Source of the DNA: Bacteroidota bacterium
GTDB taxonomy: Bacteria; Bacteroidota; Bacteroidia; 2-12-FULL-35-15
Length of the DNA: 64,000 bases
NCBI GenBank assembly: GCA_947449315.1
Contig: CANFRC010000002.1
Span: 124,001 to 188,000 of the forward strand
Direction of reading: 5' to 3'
In this document: one piece after another, positions 9,479-18,198 of the stretch
Position numbering within the stretch: position 1 is the first letter of the stretch
Layout of the letters: every line of letters begins with the position of its first letter
Position numbers and translations under genes: made by a program
Notes under the pieces: model-generated
What the model was told of the DNA's origin: nothing
What the model saw: the letters and a program-made list of their open reading frames with translations, nothing else
Database searches by the model: none

Positions 9479-10024
9479 CTAAAAACCGACCACAAATCCA
9501 ACTCTGAAGATCGGGTTACTATAAGGCGTATAAGCACTCTCTGTAAAATTATACAAGACCATTGCCATAATTCCAGAATTTCTCCCGAAATGTTGCATGT
9601 AGCCAACACCACCCAATAAACTTCCTACATCTATTCGTTTGCCTGGAAAGTCAAATGTTTCCAGATTCAAGTATTCATATTCAAGATGAGCGAAAAAACT
9701 TTCCGTAAAATTGTATCTTCCAAATACTCGGCCCCCATAAACATTCGTTTCAAAATTAATGTATCTGTCTTTGTAATGATAGTATTGATAGGTAACACCA
9801 ACGCCTGCAGAAATTTTATCGGTAAATCGGTAGCCTACCAAAGGGGAAATATCGGCAAATGTTACCGTACCGAATTGAAGTCCCAAATTCCCTCCAAAAA
9901 ATATTTTATCGCTTAGATCTTTTTTAGGGGGATGTTTGCGGATCATTGTGCTATCTTGTGCAACAACTGTTGCGCAAAAAGTACTACACAGAAAAAAGCT
10001 GATATATAAAAATGATTTGCGCAT
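9479..10024 (-). CDS. Small outer-membrane beta-barrel protein
   Basis: 181 residues. A signal peptide (KSFLYISFFLCSTFCATVVAQ) is followed by a short basic region and then alternating hydrophobic/polar strands typical of an eight-stranded barrel: GGNLGLQFG, GYRFTDKISAGVGVTYQYY, VYGGRVFGRYNF, FFAHLEYEYLNL, GGVGYMQHFG. It ends in FRVGFVVGF, with the terminal aromatic that the BAM machinery recognises. Function is unknown; it could be structural or adhesive. It is monocistronic and divergent from the dehydrogenase gene. Confidence 0.8.
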   Translation of the reverse strand: MRKSFLYISFFLCSTFCATVVAQDSTMIRKHPPKKDLSDKIFFGGNLGLQFGTVTFADISPLVGYRFTDKISAGVGVTYQYYHYKDRYINFETNVYGGRVFGRYNFTESFFAHLEYEYLNLETFDFPGKRIDVGSLLGGVGYMQHFGRNSGIMAMVLYNFTESAYTPYSNPIFRVGFVVGF

Positions 10025-10087
10025 AATGTCTTAGGTAAAGTTAACAAAAAAATGCTTTTCTTTGAATATTACTAAAACGAATTGAAA

Positions 10088-10786
10088 ATGAATATTATTG
10101 TAACAGGTGCAAGCAGAGGTATTGGTTATGAATTGGTAAAACAATTCAGTGCAAATTCACAGGCGACTATTTTTGCTGTTTCCAGAAACCTTCAAAAGCT
10201 GGAACAATTGAAAAAAGAATGTGTGCATTCAAATGTAATTCCATTAGTTTGCGACATAAGTAAGGAGGATGATATTAAAAAAATGGTGTCCGAAATAAAA
10301 AAACATACTGGAGCCATACATTTTTTTGTAAATAATGCAGGAGCAATTGTCAATAAACCTTTCTTAGAGCTTACGTTAGCCGATCAGGAATATGTCTACA
10401 AGGTAAATGTATTTTCCGTGATGAGCCTTATTCAACGGTTACTTCCTATGATGGATGAAAACAGCAGATCGCATATTGTTAATATTAGCAGTATGGGCGG
10501 ATTTCAAGGCAGCGCAAAATTTGCAGGATTGTCGGCATATAGTTCCAGTAAGGCTGCTTTAGCATGCCTAACAGAATGTTTGGCTGAAGAGTTTAAAGAT
10601 AAAAATATTTCTTTTAATTGTTTGGCATTGGGTGCTGTTCAAACGGAGATGTTAAATGAAGCATTCCCGGGATACCAAGCCCCCGTATCTGCACCCGAAA
10701 TGGCTAGCTATATTTCTGATTTTGTTTTGAATGCGCATAAAATAATGAATGGTAAAATAGTGCCTGTTTCGTTAAGTACACCTTAA
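10088..10786 (+). CDS. Short-chain dehydrogenase/reductase
   Basis: A 232-residue NAD(P)-dependent oxidoreductase of the classical SDR type. The TGASRGIG cofactor motif begins at residue 6, NNAG is at 82-85, the catalytic Ser is in VNISSMGG, and Tyr151-x3-Lys155 is in AYSSSKAAL. A basic residue in the cofactor loop (VSRNLQKL) suggests NADP. I use ATG 10088 rather than TTG 10082 because it places the first strand (MNIIVTG) as is usual. The substrate cannot be read from sequence. It is a single gene with no functional neighbours. An AU-rich hairpin lies downstream. Confidence 0.88.
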   Translation: MNIIVTGASRGIGYELVKQFSANSQATIFAVSRNLQKLEQLKKECVHSNVIPLVCDISKEDDIKKMVSEIKKHTGAIHFFVNNAGAIVNKPFLELTLADQEYVYKVNVFSVMSLIQRLLPMMDENSRSHIVNISSMGGFQGSAKFAGLSAYSSSKAALACLTECLAEEFKDKNISFNCLALGAVQTEMLNEAFPGYQAPVSAPEMASYISDFVLNAHKIMNGKIVPVSLSTP

Positions 10787-10823
10787 AATACATTCATCAT
10801 TTTATTCTCAGCCACTTTTATTT

Positions 10824-10859
10824 AATAAACAAAAAAATAATAATTTGTTTATTATTTTT
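10824..10859 (+). terminator. Possible AU-rich terminator
   Basis: A 10-bp perfect inverted repeat (10824-10833 with 10844-10853) is followed by ATTTTTA. It lacks G-C pairs apart from one, so it would be weak. The remainder of the spacer up to 11078 is very AT-rich and shows no other clear element. Confidence 0.35.
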
Positions 10860-11078
10860 AGAGAACTACATTCACTCCTTTGCCTCTTTCTTATTGGTAA
10901 TTTTAAGGGTAGCACATAATTTTTTTTTTATCGCGATCACTGTTGTCGTTTACTGGTTATTCATTAACGGCATTCTTAATCGATTGTTAAAAATGAAAGA
11001 TCAATGATGTTAACAATTTATTTTTTAGTTTTTTTGTCGGTCATTTTTTATATCTTTAATTGATAAAAACAATTACAA

Positions 11079-12662
11079 ATGAAAAAACTTTTATTTATTT
11101 CTGCTATTTTATTTTCCACTTTTGGTGTTGCTCAGACCAATATTAATATTTCAAATACTGCTGGGTGGGATACAGAACCATACATTGCAATAAATCCTAC
11201 AAATTCCAACAATTTGATAGCCGCCTGGATGCGTTTGTCAGGCTTTACACTTGCTGCTGGAACAAGTTATTCAATGGATGCAGGATTAACTTGGAGCGCT
11301 CCCACAACGATCCCTCATTTGCATACAAATTTTACGTCTGCTGATGTATCCATCGCATTCAATAATTCGGGCGATGCTTTTCTTTCATTTATTGATGCTG
11401 CTATTTCGAATGATTCTGGATATGTGATGGTTGCCAAATCAATGACAGGTGGTGCAACTTGGCAGACTCCTGTAAAAGTGTTCAGTGCCATAGCAACACC
11501 TGATTTTCCTGTTGACAGGCCTTGGATTGCTATAGATAATAGTGGCGGTGCATTTAACGGAAGATTATATGTTGTATCCAAAAGTGTTGAAACAGGAGCT
11601 TTGCCCCATCATGTGTGGATGAAATATTCTGCTGATAATGGTGCAACATGGAGTTCTCAGACAATGGTGGATGATAGCATACCAAGTAATCTGATCACAA
11701 ACTCGATGGGCGTTCCAACAGTTGGTGCTGATGGAAGTTTATATATCGCTTATATGTCGTATGATCCCGGATCGAGCCCTTTTCCTCGCATTATCTGCAT
11801 GAAATCAACAGATGGAGGTGTTACACTCACTCCGAAAATTATTGGATATCCTGTTGTTGGTTCTGGAATTACAGATACTCTTTATCAAGGCAGTTATGTG
11901 TTGAGTGCAAATCCTGTTCTTGCAGGAAATATTGTGTTCACATTTACAGATCAGCGGAATGGAGACCCTGATATTTTAAGCGTGCATTCAACAAATGGAG
12001 GAGTAACATGGACAAGCACTCCTGTGCGTGTAAATGATGATGCAATTTCAAATGGGGTAGGGCAAGATATGTGTTGGGCAGGATTTTCTGCTACCGGAAA
12101 ATATGCTGTTTCTTGGCGCGACAGAAGAAACACAGGAGGTACTTCTTCTTCTCCCTTTGAAGTGTTCACAACCGTTTCAACAGATGGAGGTGTTTCTTTT
12201 AAGACCAATCACAATATGAATTCAACCCCTTCACCATTTATTAATATTCAAAAAGGAAATGATTTTATTGGTGTTTGCCTGGACGATAATTTTGTATACA
12301 ATAATTGGTGCGACTTGAGAACGGGGAATACAGAAATTTTTATCAATAAGACAGCCATGGCAGTATTTACTGATATTTCTGAAAATGAAAATATGAATGT
12401 CATGCAGTTAAATGTGTTTCCGAATCCAACATCAGAAAATGCAACAATGACTTTTCATGTAATAAAAAAACAATATTTACAAATTGGTTTGTTTGATGTT
12501 CAAGGTAAACTTGTAAAAATAATCGCCTCACAAAATTATACCGAAGGAGAGCAACAAATAAAAGTTAATACTTCCGATATTAAGGAAGGATCTTATTTGG
12601 TAAGGATCCAAACGGAGGATCAGCAGGTTGTTAGTGCGACCTTATTAAAAATTGAGCGATAG
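11079..12662 (+). CDS. Asp-box (sialidase-like) beta-propeller protein with T9SS domain
   Basis: 527 residues with signal peptide (KLLFISAILFSTFGVAQ). The body holds several Asp boxes (SxDxGxxW type): SMDAGLTWSAP, SADNGATWSSQ, STNGGVTWTST and STDGGVSFKTN, which mark propeller blades. The last ~90 residues are a T9SS domain (LNVFPNPTSENATMTF ... EGSYLVRIQT). The FRIP arginine motif of true sialidases is not seen, so a binding or hydrolase role on other glycans is possible. It is a paralogue in layout of the protein at 28117-29697. It ends one base before the convergent HD-domain gene. Confidence 0.85.
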   Translation: MKKLLFISAILFSTFGVAQTNINISNTAGWDTEPYIAINPTNSNNLIAAWMRLSGFTLAAGTSYSMDAGLTWSAPTTIPHLHTNFTSADVSIAFNNSGDAFLSFIDAAISNDSGYVMVAKSMTGGATWQTPVKVFSAIATPDFPVDRPWIAIDNSGGAFNGRLYVVSKSVETGALPHHVWMKYSADNGATWSSQTMVDDSIPSNLITNSMGVPTVGADGSLYIAYMSYDPGSSPFPRIICMKSTDGGVTLTPKIIGYPVVGSGITDTLYQGSYVLSANPVLAGNIVFTFTDQRNGDPDILSVHSTNGGVTWTSTPVRVNDDAISNGVGQDMCWAGFSATGKYAVSWRDRRNTGGTSSSPFEVFTTVSTDGGVSFKTNHNMNSTPSPFINIQKGNDFIGVCLDDNFVYNNWCDLRTGNTEIFINKTAMAVFTDISENENMNVMQLNVFPNPTSENATMTFHVIKKQYLQIGLFDVQGKLVKIIASQNYTEGEQQIKVNTSDIKEGSYLVRIQTEDQQVVSATLLKIER

Positions 12663-12663
12663 T

Positions 12664-14730
12664 TTATCTTGGGTATTCCACTCTTACATGATACACATTC
12701 ATTAATTTTTTCTTGAAGATTTTTTTCAAGGTATTGATGTCTTTAAATGTGATGTCAGAATTCATAAATTGGTTTTGTTCAATTTGTGTTGTGATGATCT
12801 TCTCAACTAAATTGTCGATACTTTCTGCATCGTATTTCTTTAAACTACGTGAAGCAGCTTCCACTGAGTCTGCCATCATTAATACAGCAGTTTCCTTTGA
12901 GAAAGGTATTGGTCCAGGGTAATGAAATTTCGATTCGTCAATTTGTTGTTCCGGGAATGCATTTTGGAAGGAACGGAAGAAATAAGCGGTGATGGTTGTT
13001 CCGTGGTGTGTGCGAATAAAATCAATGATCTGCTCCGGAAGATTGTTTTTCTTAGCGATTTCTATTCCTTTAATTACATGACTGATGATCATTGCAGCAC
13101 TTTCATCAAAACTCATTTCATCATGCGGATTCATTCCGTTTGCCTGATTTTCTATAAAATACATCGGCATTTCCATTTTTCCAATATCGTGGTATAATGC
13201 CCCTGTTCTTACCAATAGTGCATTTCCACCAATATTGTAGATAGCTTCTTCCGCAAGGTTTGCTACTTGTAATGAATGTTGAAATGTACCCGGTGCGCGA
13301 GATGCTAATTCACGCAACAGTTTTCCGTTTGTATCGGAAAGTTCTAATAGTGATACATCAGAAATAAATCCAAATAGTTTTTCGAAAACAAAAATGAAAG
13401 GATACGAAAATAGAGTGAGTAAAGCACTTATTCCGAACCATGCAAAATCTTGCCAGGTAAGAACATCGCTTCCACCTTCCTGAATGATTGTCATTCCAAC
13501 ATATGCCGCACTATAGGTTAAGAATATAATTGCAGATGAAATAAATATTTGAGAACGGTTGCGCATGTTTACGATGCTGAAAATAGCAACCATGCCACCA
13601 AGCAATTGAATGAATGCAAACTCGAATCGGTTGGGTGCCATGAAAGAAATGATAAGCACTGTTACTAAGTGCACAAATAATGCTACGCGTGTATCATAAA
13701 ATGCCCGTGTGATGATAGGTAATATGCAGAAAGGCAATATGTAAATGCTGAACGAAGGCGAGTCAACAGCCATTCTGGCCATTAACACTTGGAGTATGAT
13801 CAATATTAAAATGAAAGTAATCTTTGCATTATCTAAAAAGATCTCTTTTCGGAAAAAGGCTAGAAATACTATCAATATTGACAAGCAAAGCGATATAATC
13901 AATAATTGTCCAAGTATAATAAATAAATAGTCCCCGGAACTACTTGATTGACCTTCGTATTCCGATTTTAAAGATTCGAGAATCTGGAATTTTTTTGCAT
14001 CGATTAGTTCACCTTTCGAGATGATACTTTGTTCTTTTAAAATGATGTCGCGAGACGGTGAAATGTCTTCTAACGCCTGTTTTAATAATTTTTCAGAGGT
14101 TGTGTTGTCGTAAAAAATGGTGTGAGCAATGCTGTTTTCGAGTAAGGGTAAAATAAATTTAGAATCAACTAGCTTGTTTTTATCAGTAATTTGTTGTTGA
14201 ACATATTGAAATACTGTTGTTATGGTGAAGAAGTCTTTCAGCTCATGATCCTCGGCTACATTGTTATTCAAAACATACATTGAAAAATCGGAAGGCTTGT
14301 TCTCAATTTGAGGGCAAGATTCAATAATTCCTTTTTTGTAAATAGTATCAATAATTTTGTTGGCAAGAGAAAACGTTTTTTCTTTTTCTGCTCTACTCTT
14401 TTTAGGATCCCACTTCGCTTCGAACTCATTGGCGAATTGAGATTTCTTTTCAATTGCAATTCTGTTATTATATTTAAAGTAAGGTTTGAAATTTAGAATG
14501 GCTTCCGTTTTTTCTTTTTTCAGTTCTTCGGATGTTTTTTTTATTGCAAAATCAAAAGGGGCAACAAGGTCTTCATGAAACCATGGTTTTCCTTTTAGGC
14601 TTTGAAATTCGTATTTGAATTTTCCTTGCTTCGGAAAGATGTAAACAATAAGTACAATAGCAAAAAGTAGAAGGATGCCCTTGTATATTTCAGGATGGCT
14701 ATGGCGAATGAAAGAGATGAATTTTTTCAT
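12664..14730 (-). CDS. 7TM-HD family membrane phosphohydrolase (PgpH-like)
   Basis: 688 residues. An N-terminal membrane helix (KGILLLFAIVLIVYIFP) is followed by an extracytoplasmic domain (about 45-265), then seven membrane helices (about 268-455), and a C-terminal HD domain with LVRTGALYHDIGKMEMPMYF, a downstream HH..H pattern (SHVIKGIE, IRTHHGT) and ADSVEAASR. This is the order of the 7TM-HD family. The best-known member, PgpH of Firmicutes, hydrolyses the second messenger cyclic di-AMP; the same activity here is inference from the family. It is transcribed alone, convergent with the Asp-box gene. Confidence 0.9.
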   Translation of the reverse strand: MKKFISFIRHSHPEIYKGILLLFAIVLIVYIFPKQGKFKYEFQSLKGKPWFHEDLVAPFDFAIKKTSEELKKEKTEAILNFKPYFKYNNRIAIEKKSQFANEFEAKWDPKKSRAEKEKTFSLANKIIDTIYKKGIIESCPQIENKPSDFSMYVLNNNVAEDHELKDFFTITTVFQYVQQQITDKNKLVDSKFILPLLENSIAHTIFYDNTTSEKLLKQALEDISPSRDIILKEQSIISKGELIDAKKFQILESLKSEYEGQSSSSGDYLFIILGQLLIISLCLSILIVFLAFFRKEIFLDNAKITFILILIILQVLMARMAVDSPSFSIYILPFCILPIITRAFYDTRVALFVHLVTVLIISFMAPNRFEFAFIQLLGGMVAIFSIVNMRNRSQIFISSAIIFLTYSAAYVGMTIIQEGGSDVLTWQDFAWFGISALLTLFSYPFIFVFEKLFGFISDVSLLELSDTNGKLLRELASRAPGTFQHSLQVANLAEEAIYNIGGNALLVRTGALYHDIGKMEMPMYFIENQANGMNPHDEMSFDESAAMIISHVIKGIEIAKKNNLPEQIIDFIRTHHGTTITAYFFRSFQNAFPEQQIDESKFHYPGPIPFSKETAVLMMADSVEAASRSLKKYDAESIDNLVEKIITTQIEQNQFMNSDITFKDINTLKKIFKKKLMNVYHVRVEYPR

Positions 14731-14922
14731 ACACGAAAATAACCAATAATTAAATAGTTTAAAAGAGGCTTTTGAAGTTGTTTGTACACATGTTTATTCA
14801 CAATTTCGGATATCTGATTGTTGGTAGCGTGGAAGATGCTTTTGAAGAGATTGTTTATTAGGGCTCTTATTTTAGCAGCATAAATACCCTTAACAAGCAT
14901 GTTCTGCTCACTATCCCTTTCA

Positions 14923-14954
14923 TTTGTAAAAAGCACGAATAATGCTTAAATTTG
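14923..14954 (+). promoter_or_regulatory. Bacteroidota-type promoter of thiolase gene
   Basis: TTTG at 14923-14926 and TAAATTTG at 14947-14954 are separated by 20 bases, close to the TTTG-N19-TAnnTTTG consensus of the phylum's main sigma factor. The expected transcription start is about 14961, giving a leader of about 33 bases before ATG 14994. Confidence 0.7.
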
Positions 14955-14993
14955 TCGGGTTATTTATAAATTTCAAAATCACAACAAATTATT

Positions 14994-16172
14994 ATGAAAG
15001 AAGTATACATTATATCCGCAGTACGAACACCATTAGGAAGTTTTGGTGGTTCATTAGCAAGTGTTCCTGCAACAAAATTAGGGGCGATAGCAATAAAAGG
15101 GGCTTTAGCAAAAGCAGGACTAGATCCGAAAGAAGTTCAGGAAGTATATATGGGGAGTGTTTTACAAGCTAATTTAGGACAAGCGCCTGCTCGTCAGGCG
15201 GCTATTTTTGCAGGATTACCAAATACGGTTGCTTGTACCACTGTAAATAAAGTATGTGCTTCCGGTATGAAAGCTATCATGATTGGTGCACAAAGCATTC
15301 TCTGCGGTGATGCGGATGTTGTTGTTGCTGGTGGAATGGAAAACATGAGTCAGGTTCCATTTTATTCTGAAAACATGCGTTGGGGAAATAAATATGGAAA
15401 TGTAAGTATGATAGATGGTTTAGCAAAAGATGGTTTGACAGATGTTTATAATAATTATGCCATGGGAAACGCAGCAGACCTTTGTGCGAAAGAATGTAAT
15501 ATATCTCGCGAAGATCAAGATGCTTTTGCTATTGAATCATATACGCGTTCTAAGAATGCTTGGGCTGCCGGTAAATTTAATGATGAGATCGTTCCAGTAG
15601 AAATTCCTCAAAGAAAAGGCGATCCTATTATTTTCAAAGAAGATGAAGAATATAAAAATGTTCGTTTTGATAAGATACCTGAATTAAAAGGGGCTTTTTC
15701 AAAAGATGGAACAGCAACTGCAGCCAATTCTTCAACAATGAATGATGGTGCAGCAGCTTTAGTATTGATGAGTAAAGAAAAAGCTGAAAAATTGGGATTG
15801 AAACCTATTGCAATCCTTCGAGGATATGCAGATGCAGCGCATGCTCCTGAATGGTTCACTACAGCTCCGTCTTTAGCTGTTCCTTTGGCGGTATCAAAAG
15901 CAGGTTTGACATTAGGTGATATTAATTATTTCGAATTGAACGAAGCGTTTTCTGTTGTTGGATTAGTGAACATGCAAAAAATGAAATTGGATGCATCGAA
16001 AGTAAATGTGAATGGAGGAGCTGTTTCATTGGGGCATCCTCTTGGTTGCTCTGGTGCAAGGGTCGTTGTTACATTGATCCATGTTTTGAAACAAAATAAA
16101 GCTAAATATGGTGCAGCCGGAATTTGTAATGGTGGCGGTGGAGCATCAGCAGTTGTTGTTGAAGCGATATAA
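14994..16172 (+). CDS. Acetyl-CoA C-acetyltransferase (thiolase)
   Basis: 392 residues, the normal thiolase length. It reversibly condenses two acetyl-CoA to acetoacetyl-CoA or cleaves 3-ketoacyl-CoA. The nucleophile is Cys88 in NKVCASGMKA. The NEAFS motif, GGAVSLGHPLGCSGAR (His) and C-terminal Cys378 in CNGGGGAS complete the active site. Closest in pattern to biosynthetic/degradative acetoacetyl-CoA thiolases, and distinct from the PaaJ thiolase at 51406. Acetoacetate from fumarylacetoacetase could feed this step after activation. It has its own promoter; a long palindrome follows the stop. Confidence 0.92.
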   Translation: MKEVYIISAVRTPLGSFGGSLASVPATKLGAIAIKGALAKAGLDPKEVQEVYMGSVLQANLGQAPARQAAIFAGLPNTVACTTVNKVCASGMKAIMIGAQSILCGDADVVVAGGMENMSQVPFYSENMRWGNKYGNVSMIDGLAKDGLTDVYNNYAMGNAADLCAKECNISREDQDAFAIESYTRSKNAWAAGKFNDEIVPVEIPQRKGDPIIFKEDEEYKNVRFDKIPELKGAFSKDGTATAANSSTMNDGAAALVLMSKEKAEKLGLKPIAILRGYADAAHAPEWFTTAPSLAVPLAVSKAGLTLGDINYFELNEAFSVVGLVNMQKMKLDASKVNVNGGAVSLGHPLGCSGARVVVTLIHVLKQNKAKYGAAGICNGGGGASAVVVEAI

Positions 16173-16181
16173 GAGTACAAC

Positions 16182-16221
16182 TTGTCAAATATTGGATGTT
16201 CTAAATTCCAGTATTTGACAA
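16182..16221. other. Long palindrome between thiolase and C40 peptidase genes
   Basis: Two 15-base arms (16182-16196 and 16207-16221) are inverted repeats with a single G-T wobble, around a 10-base loop. There is no T run on the plus side, so it is not a standard terminator. It starts 9 bases after the thiolase stop and ends 13 bases before the next ATG. It may be a transcript-end structure, a processing site or an operator. Confidence 0.6.
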
Positions 16222-16234
16222 TTAATACACAAAT

Positions 16235-17011
16235 ATGTTCGGAATTTGTAATTTATGCATAGTGCCTTGTAGAAAAGAGCCTTCTGACAGAAGTGAGATG
16301 GTCACTCAACTTTTGTTTGGAGACCATTTTCAAATTTTAGAAACACAAGGCAGCTGGTGCAGGATCAAGATCACTTACGATGAGTATGAATGCTGGATTG
16401 ATAAAAAACAATTTCTCCCAATTCAACAACATTCATTTGATCTATTAAATACCGGTGATTTTTTTTGTGTAAATGAATTGATACAAATTATCTCAGATAA
16501 AAAAACAGGACAATTATTTCCTATTGTGATTGGAAGTACGCTTCCTAACTTCGATGACGGAGAATGTGCGGTTGAAAATTCTACCTTTGGTTATGATAGT
16601 GCATACATAAATGGTCATCTTCCTTTTACAAAAGGAGGATTGGTTGAAACTGCCATGTTGTATTTGCATTCTCCCTATTTATGGGGTGGAAAAACTCCAT
16701 TTGGTATCGACTGCTCTGGATTTACTCAAATGGTATATAAATTAAATGGAATCAAAATTAAACGCGATGCCTATCAGCAAGCAGAGCAAGGTGAAACATT
16801 AAGTTTTGTAGAAGAAGCTGAAGCAGGAGATCTAGCATTCTTTGATAATGATGAAGGTAAAATTGTTCATGTAGGAATTGTGATGGACAGCAATAAAATT
16901 ATTCACGCCTCAGGTAAAGTTCGTATTGATGGTTTTGATCACCAGGGTATTTTTAATAACGATAAAAAAGATTATTCTCACCGTTTAAGATTGTTGAAGA
17001 GGATCGTTTAA
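16235..17011 (+). CDS. C40 (NlpC/P60) peptidase with SH3-like N-terminus
   Basis: 258 residues. Residues 1-~65 look like a bacterial SH3 module (SEMVTQLLFGDHFQIL ... WCRIKI), with a second such segment to ~125. The catalytic domain follows: Cys160 in FGIDCSGFTQ, His212 in VHVGIVMD and His224 as the third polar residue. NlpC/P60 enzymes cut peptidoglycan stem peptides, typically gamma-D-Glu-meso-Dap bonds. No signal peptide is present, so a cytoplasmic role in recycling imported muropeptides is more likely than cell-wall lysis in the periplasm. It ends 17 bases from a convergent prenyltransferase stop. Confidence 0.88.
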   Translation: MFGICNLCIVPCRKEPSDRSEMVTQLLFGDHFQILETQGSWCRIKITYDEYECWIDKKQFLPIQQHSFDLLNTGDFFCVNELIQIISDKKTGQLFPIVIGSTLPNFDDGECAVENSTFGYDSAYINGHLPFTKGGLVETAMLYLHSPYLWGGKTPFGIDCSGFTQMVYKLNGIKIKRDAYQQAEQGETLSFVEEAEAGDLAFFDNDEGKIVHVGIVMDSNKIIHASGKVRIDGFDHQGIFNNDKKDYSHRLRLLKRIV

Positions 17012-17028
17012 TATCCTCCGAACTATTT

Positions 17029-17901
17029 CTAAAAGTAAAGGTCGAGCAAAACAAATACTGCAAAGACAACACTTGCAATTCCATTCGTAGTAAAAAAAGC
17101 AATATTAACTTTACTTAAATCATTTGGTTTTACTAATGTGTGTTGGTAAAACAGCAATAGGCAATAGAAGCTCGTGCCTATCCAATACCATACTTCAAAT
17201 TTAGCATATACGCCTGCATAAATAATAAAAAGTCCACTGATAACGTGGAGAATATTTGATAACATCAAAGCGCCTTTTTTTCCTAACCAAACAGGAATCG
17301 ATTTTAAGTTTTTTGACCGGTCAAATTCTTCATCTTGCAACGCATAAATAATATCAAAGCCGCTTACCCAAAATAAAACAGCAAATGAAAAGAACAACGG
17401 CAGCCAGTTGAATTCACCTGTTACGGCAAGGTATGCACCAATTGGAGCAAGTGATAATCCCAGTCCTAAAATCAGATGACACAATGCGGTAAATCTTTTT
17501 GTTAGGCTATATCCTAAAACAACTATTAATGCTACCGGTGATAAATAAAAACAAAGCGGATTGATGAAGTAGGTGGTCGTAATAAATAAGATACAATTAG
17601 TAATCACGAAAATTAATGCAGCTGTAGGCCTAACAATTCCTGCAGGAATTTCTCGCACAGCTGTTCTTGCATTTTGTTCATCAATCTTTCTGTCGATATA
17701 GCGATTGAATCCCATTGCCGCACTTCTGGCAAATATCATACACAGTATTACAAAGGCAAAAAGTTGGAGATCGAATTTGGCTTCTGTAAAAGTGATTGCT
17801 AAAAAATAGCCGATGATGGCAAATGGCAATGCGAAAATTGTATGACTGAATTTTACCAGTGATAAATAATTGCTAATGGTATTCGGAGAATTCTGTTGCA
17901 T
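17029..17901 (-). CDS. UbiA-like polyprenyltransferase
   Basis: 290 residues with about eight membrane helices. The first Asp-rich motif is FNRYIDRKIDEQNARTA and the second is YALQDEEFDRSKNLKSIP; both bind Mg-diphosphate in the UbiA family. The motif spacing and the AVREIPAG segment fit the subgroup annotated as 4-hydroxybenzoate polyprenyltransferase-like in menaquinone-using bacteria, thought to act in the futalosine pathway (MqnP). Its role in quinone prenylation is inference, since no mqn gene is in the window. The small membrane protein gene lies 14 bp upstream on the same strand and is probably co-transcribed. Confidence 0.88.
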   Translation of the reverse strand: MQQNSPNTISNYLSLVKFSHTIFALPFAIIGYFLAITFTEAKFDLQLFAFVILCMIFARSAAMGFNRYIDRKIDEQNARTAVREIPAGIVRPTAALIFVITNCILFITTTYFINPLCFYLSPVALIVVLGYSLTKRFTALCHLILGLGLSLAPIGAYLAVTGEFNWLPLFFSFAVLFWVSGFDIIYALQDEEFDRSKNLKSIPVWLGKKGALMLSNILHVISGLFIIYAGVYAKFEVWYWIGTSFYCLLLFYQHTLVKPNDLSKVNIAFFTTNGIASVVFAVFVLLDLYF

Positions 17902-17915
17902 TAAAAATGATTGTA

Positions 17916-18185
17916 TCAGTGTTTGCCTTTGTTTAAAAATACAAGCACCATGATCAATAGAATAGGAATGGAGTTTAAAATAACTCCTATAACACCGGCC
18001 GTAAATTTATTTTTATTGATGCTGTGTTTCGAATCAAGAAAAATATAAATACAGGAACAAACCATTCCTAAAAATCCAACAGGAAGAGATAAAAATAAAC
18101 CCTTCATGCCGAAAAAAATAAGCGCTGCTGATAGGAATCCAATTCCAATTGATAAGATCCCTAAAATTTTAATTTTTTGTTGCAT
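17916..18185 (-). CDS. Small hypothetical membrane protein
   Basis: 89 residues, almost entirely three hydrophobic helices (ILGILSIGIGFLSAALIFFG, FLSLPVGFLGMVCSCIYIF, GVIGVILNSIPILLIMVLVFL) with short charged loops. It starts MQQKIKI, similar to the opening of the following prenyltransferase (MQQNS), which may be chance. It lies between the subtilase and UbiA genes with gaps of 13-14 bases, so it is likely in one transcript with them. Function unknown. Confidence 0.65.
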   Translation of the reverse strand: MQQKIKILGILSIGIGFLSAALIFFGMKGLFLSLPVGFLGMVCSCIYIFLDSKHSINKNKFTAGVIGVILNSIPILLIMVLVFLNKGKH

Positions 18186-18198
18186 AACTTATATTATA

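Noticed and set aside
11032-11058. Promoter TTTTG ... TATCTTTA before the Asp-box gene
   Set aside because: The spacer is only 14 bases and the -7 element lacks the final G, so it does not meet the consensus.
14942-15172. 76-residue frame starting at ATG 14942
   Set aside because: Overlaps the thiolase gene in another frame, and the ATG lies within the -7 promoter region; the thiolase frame is certain.
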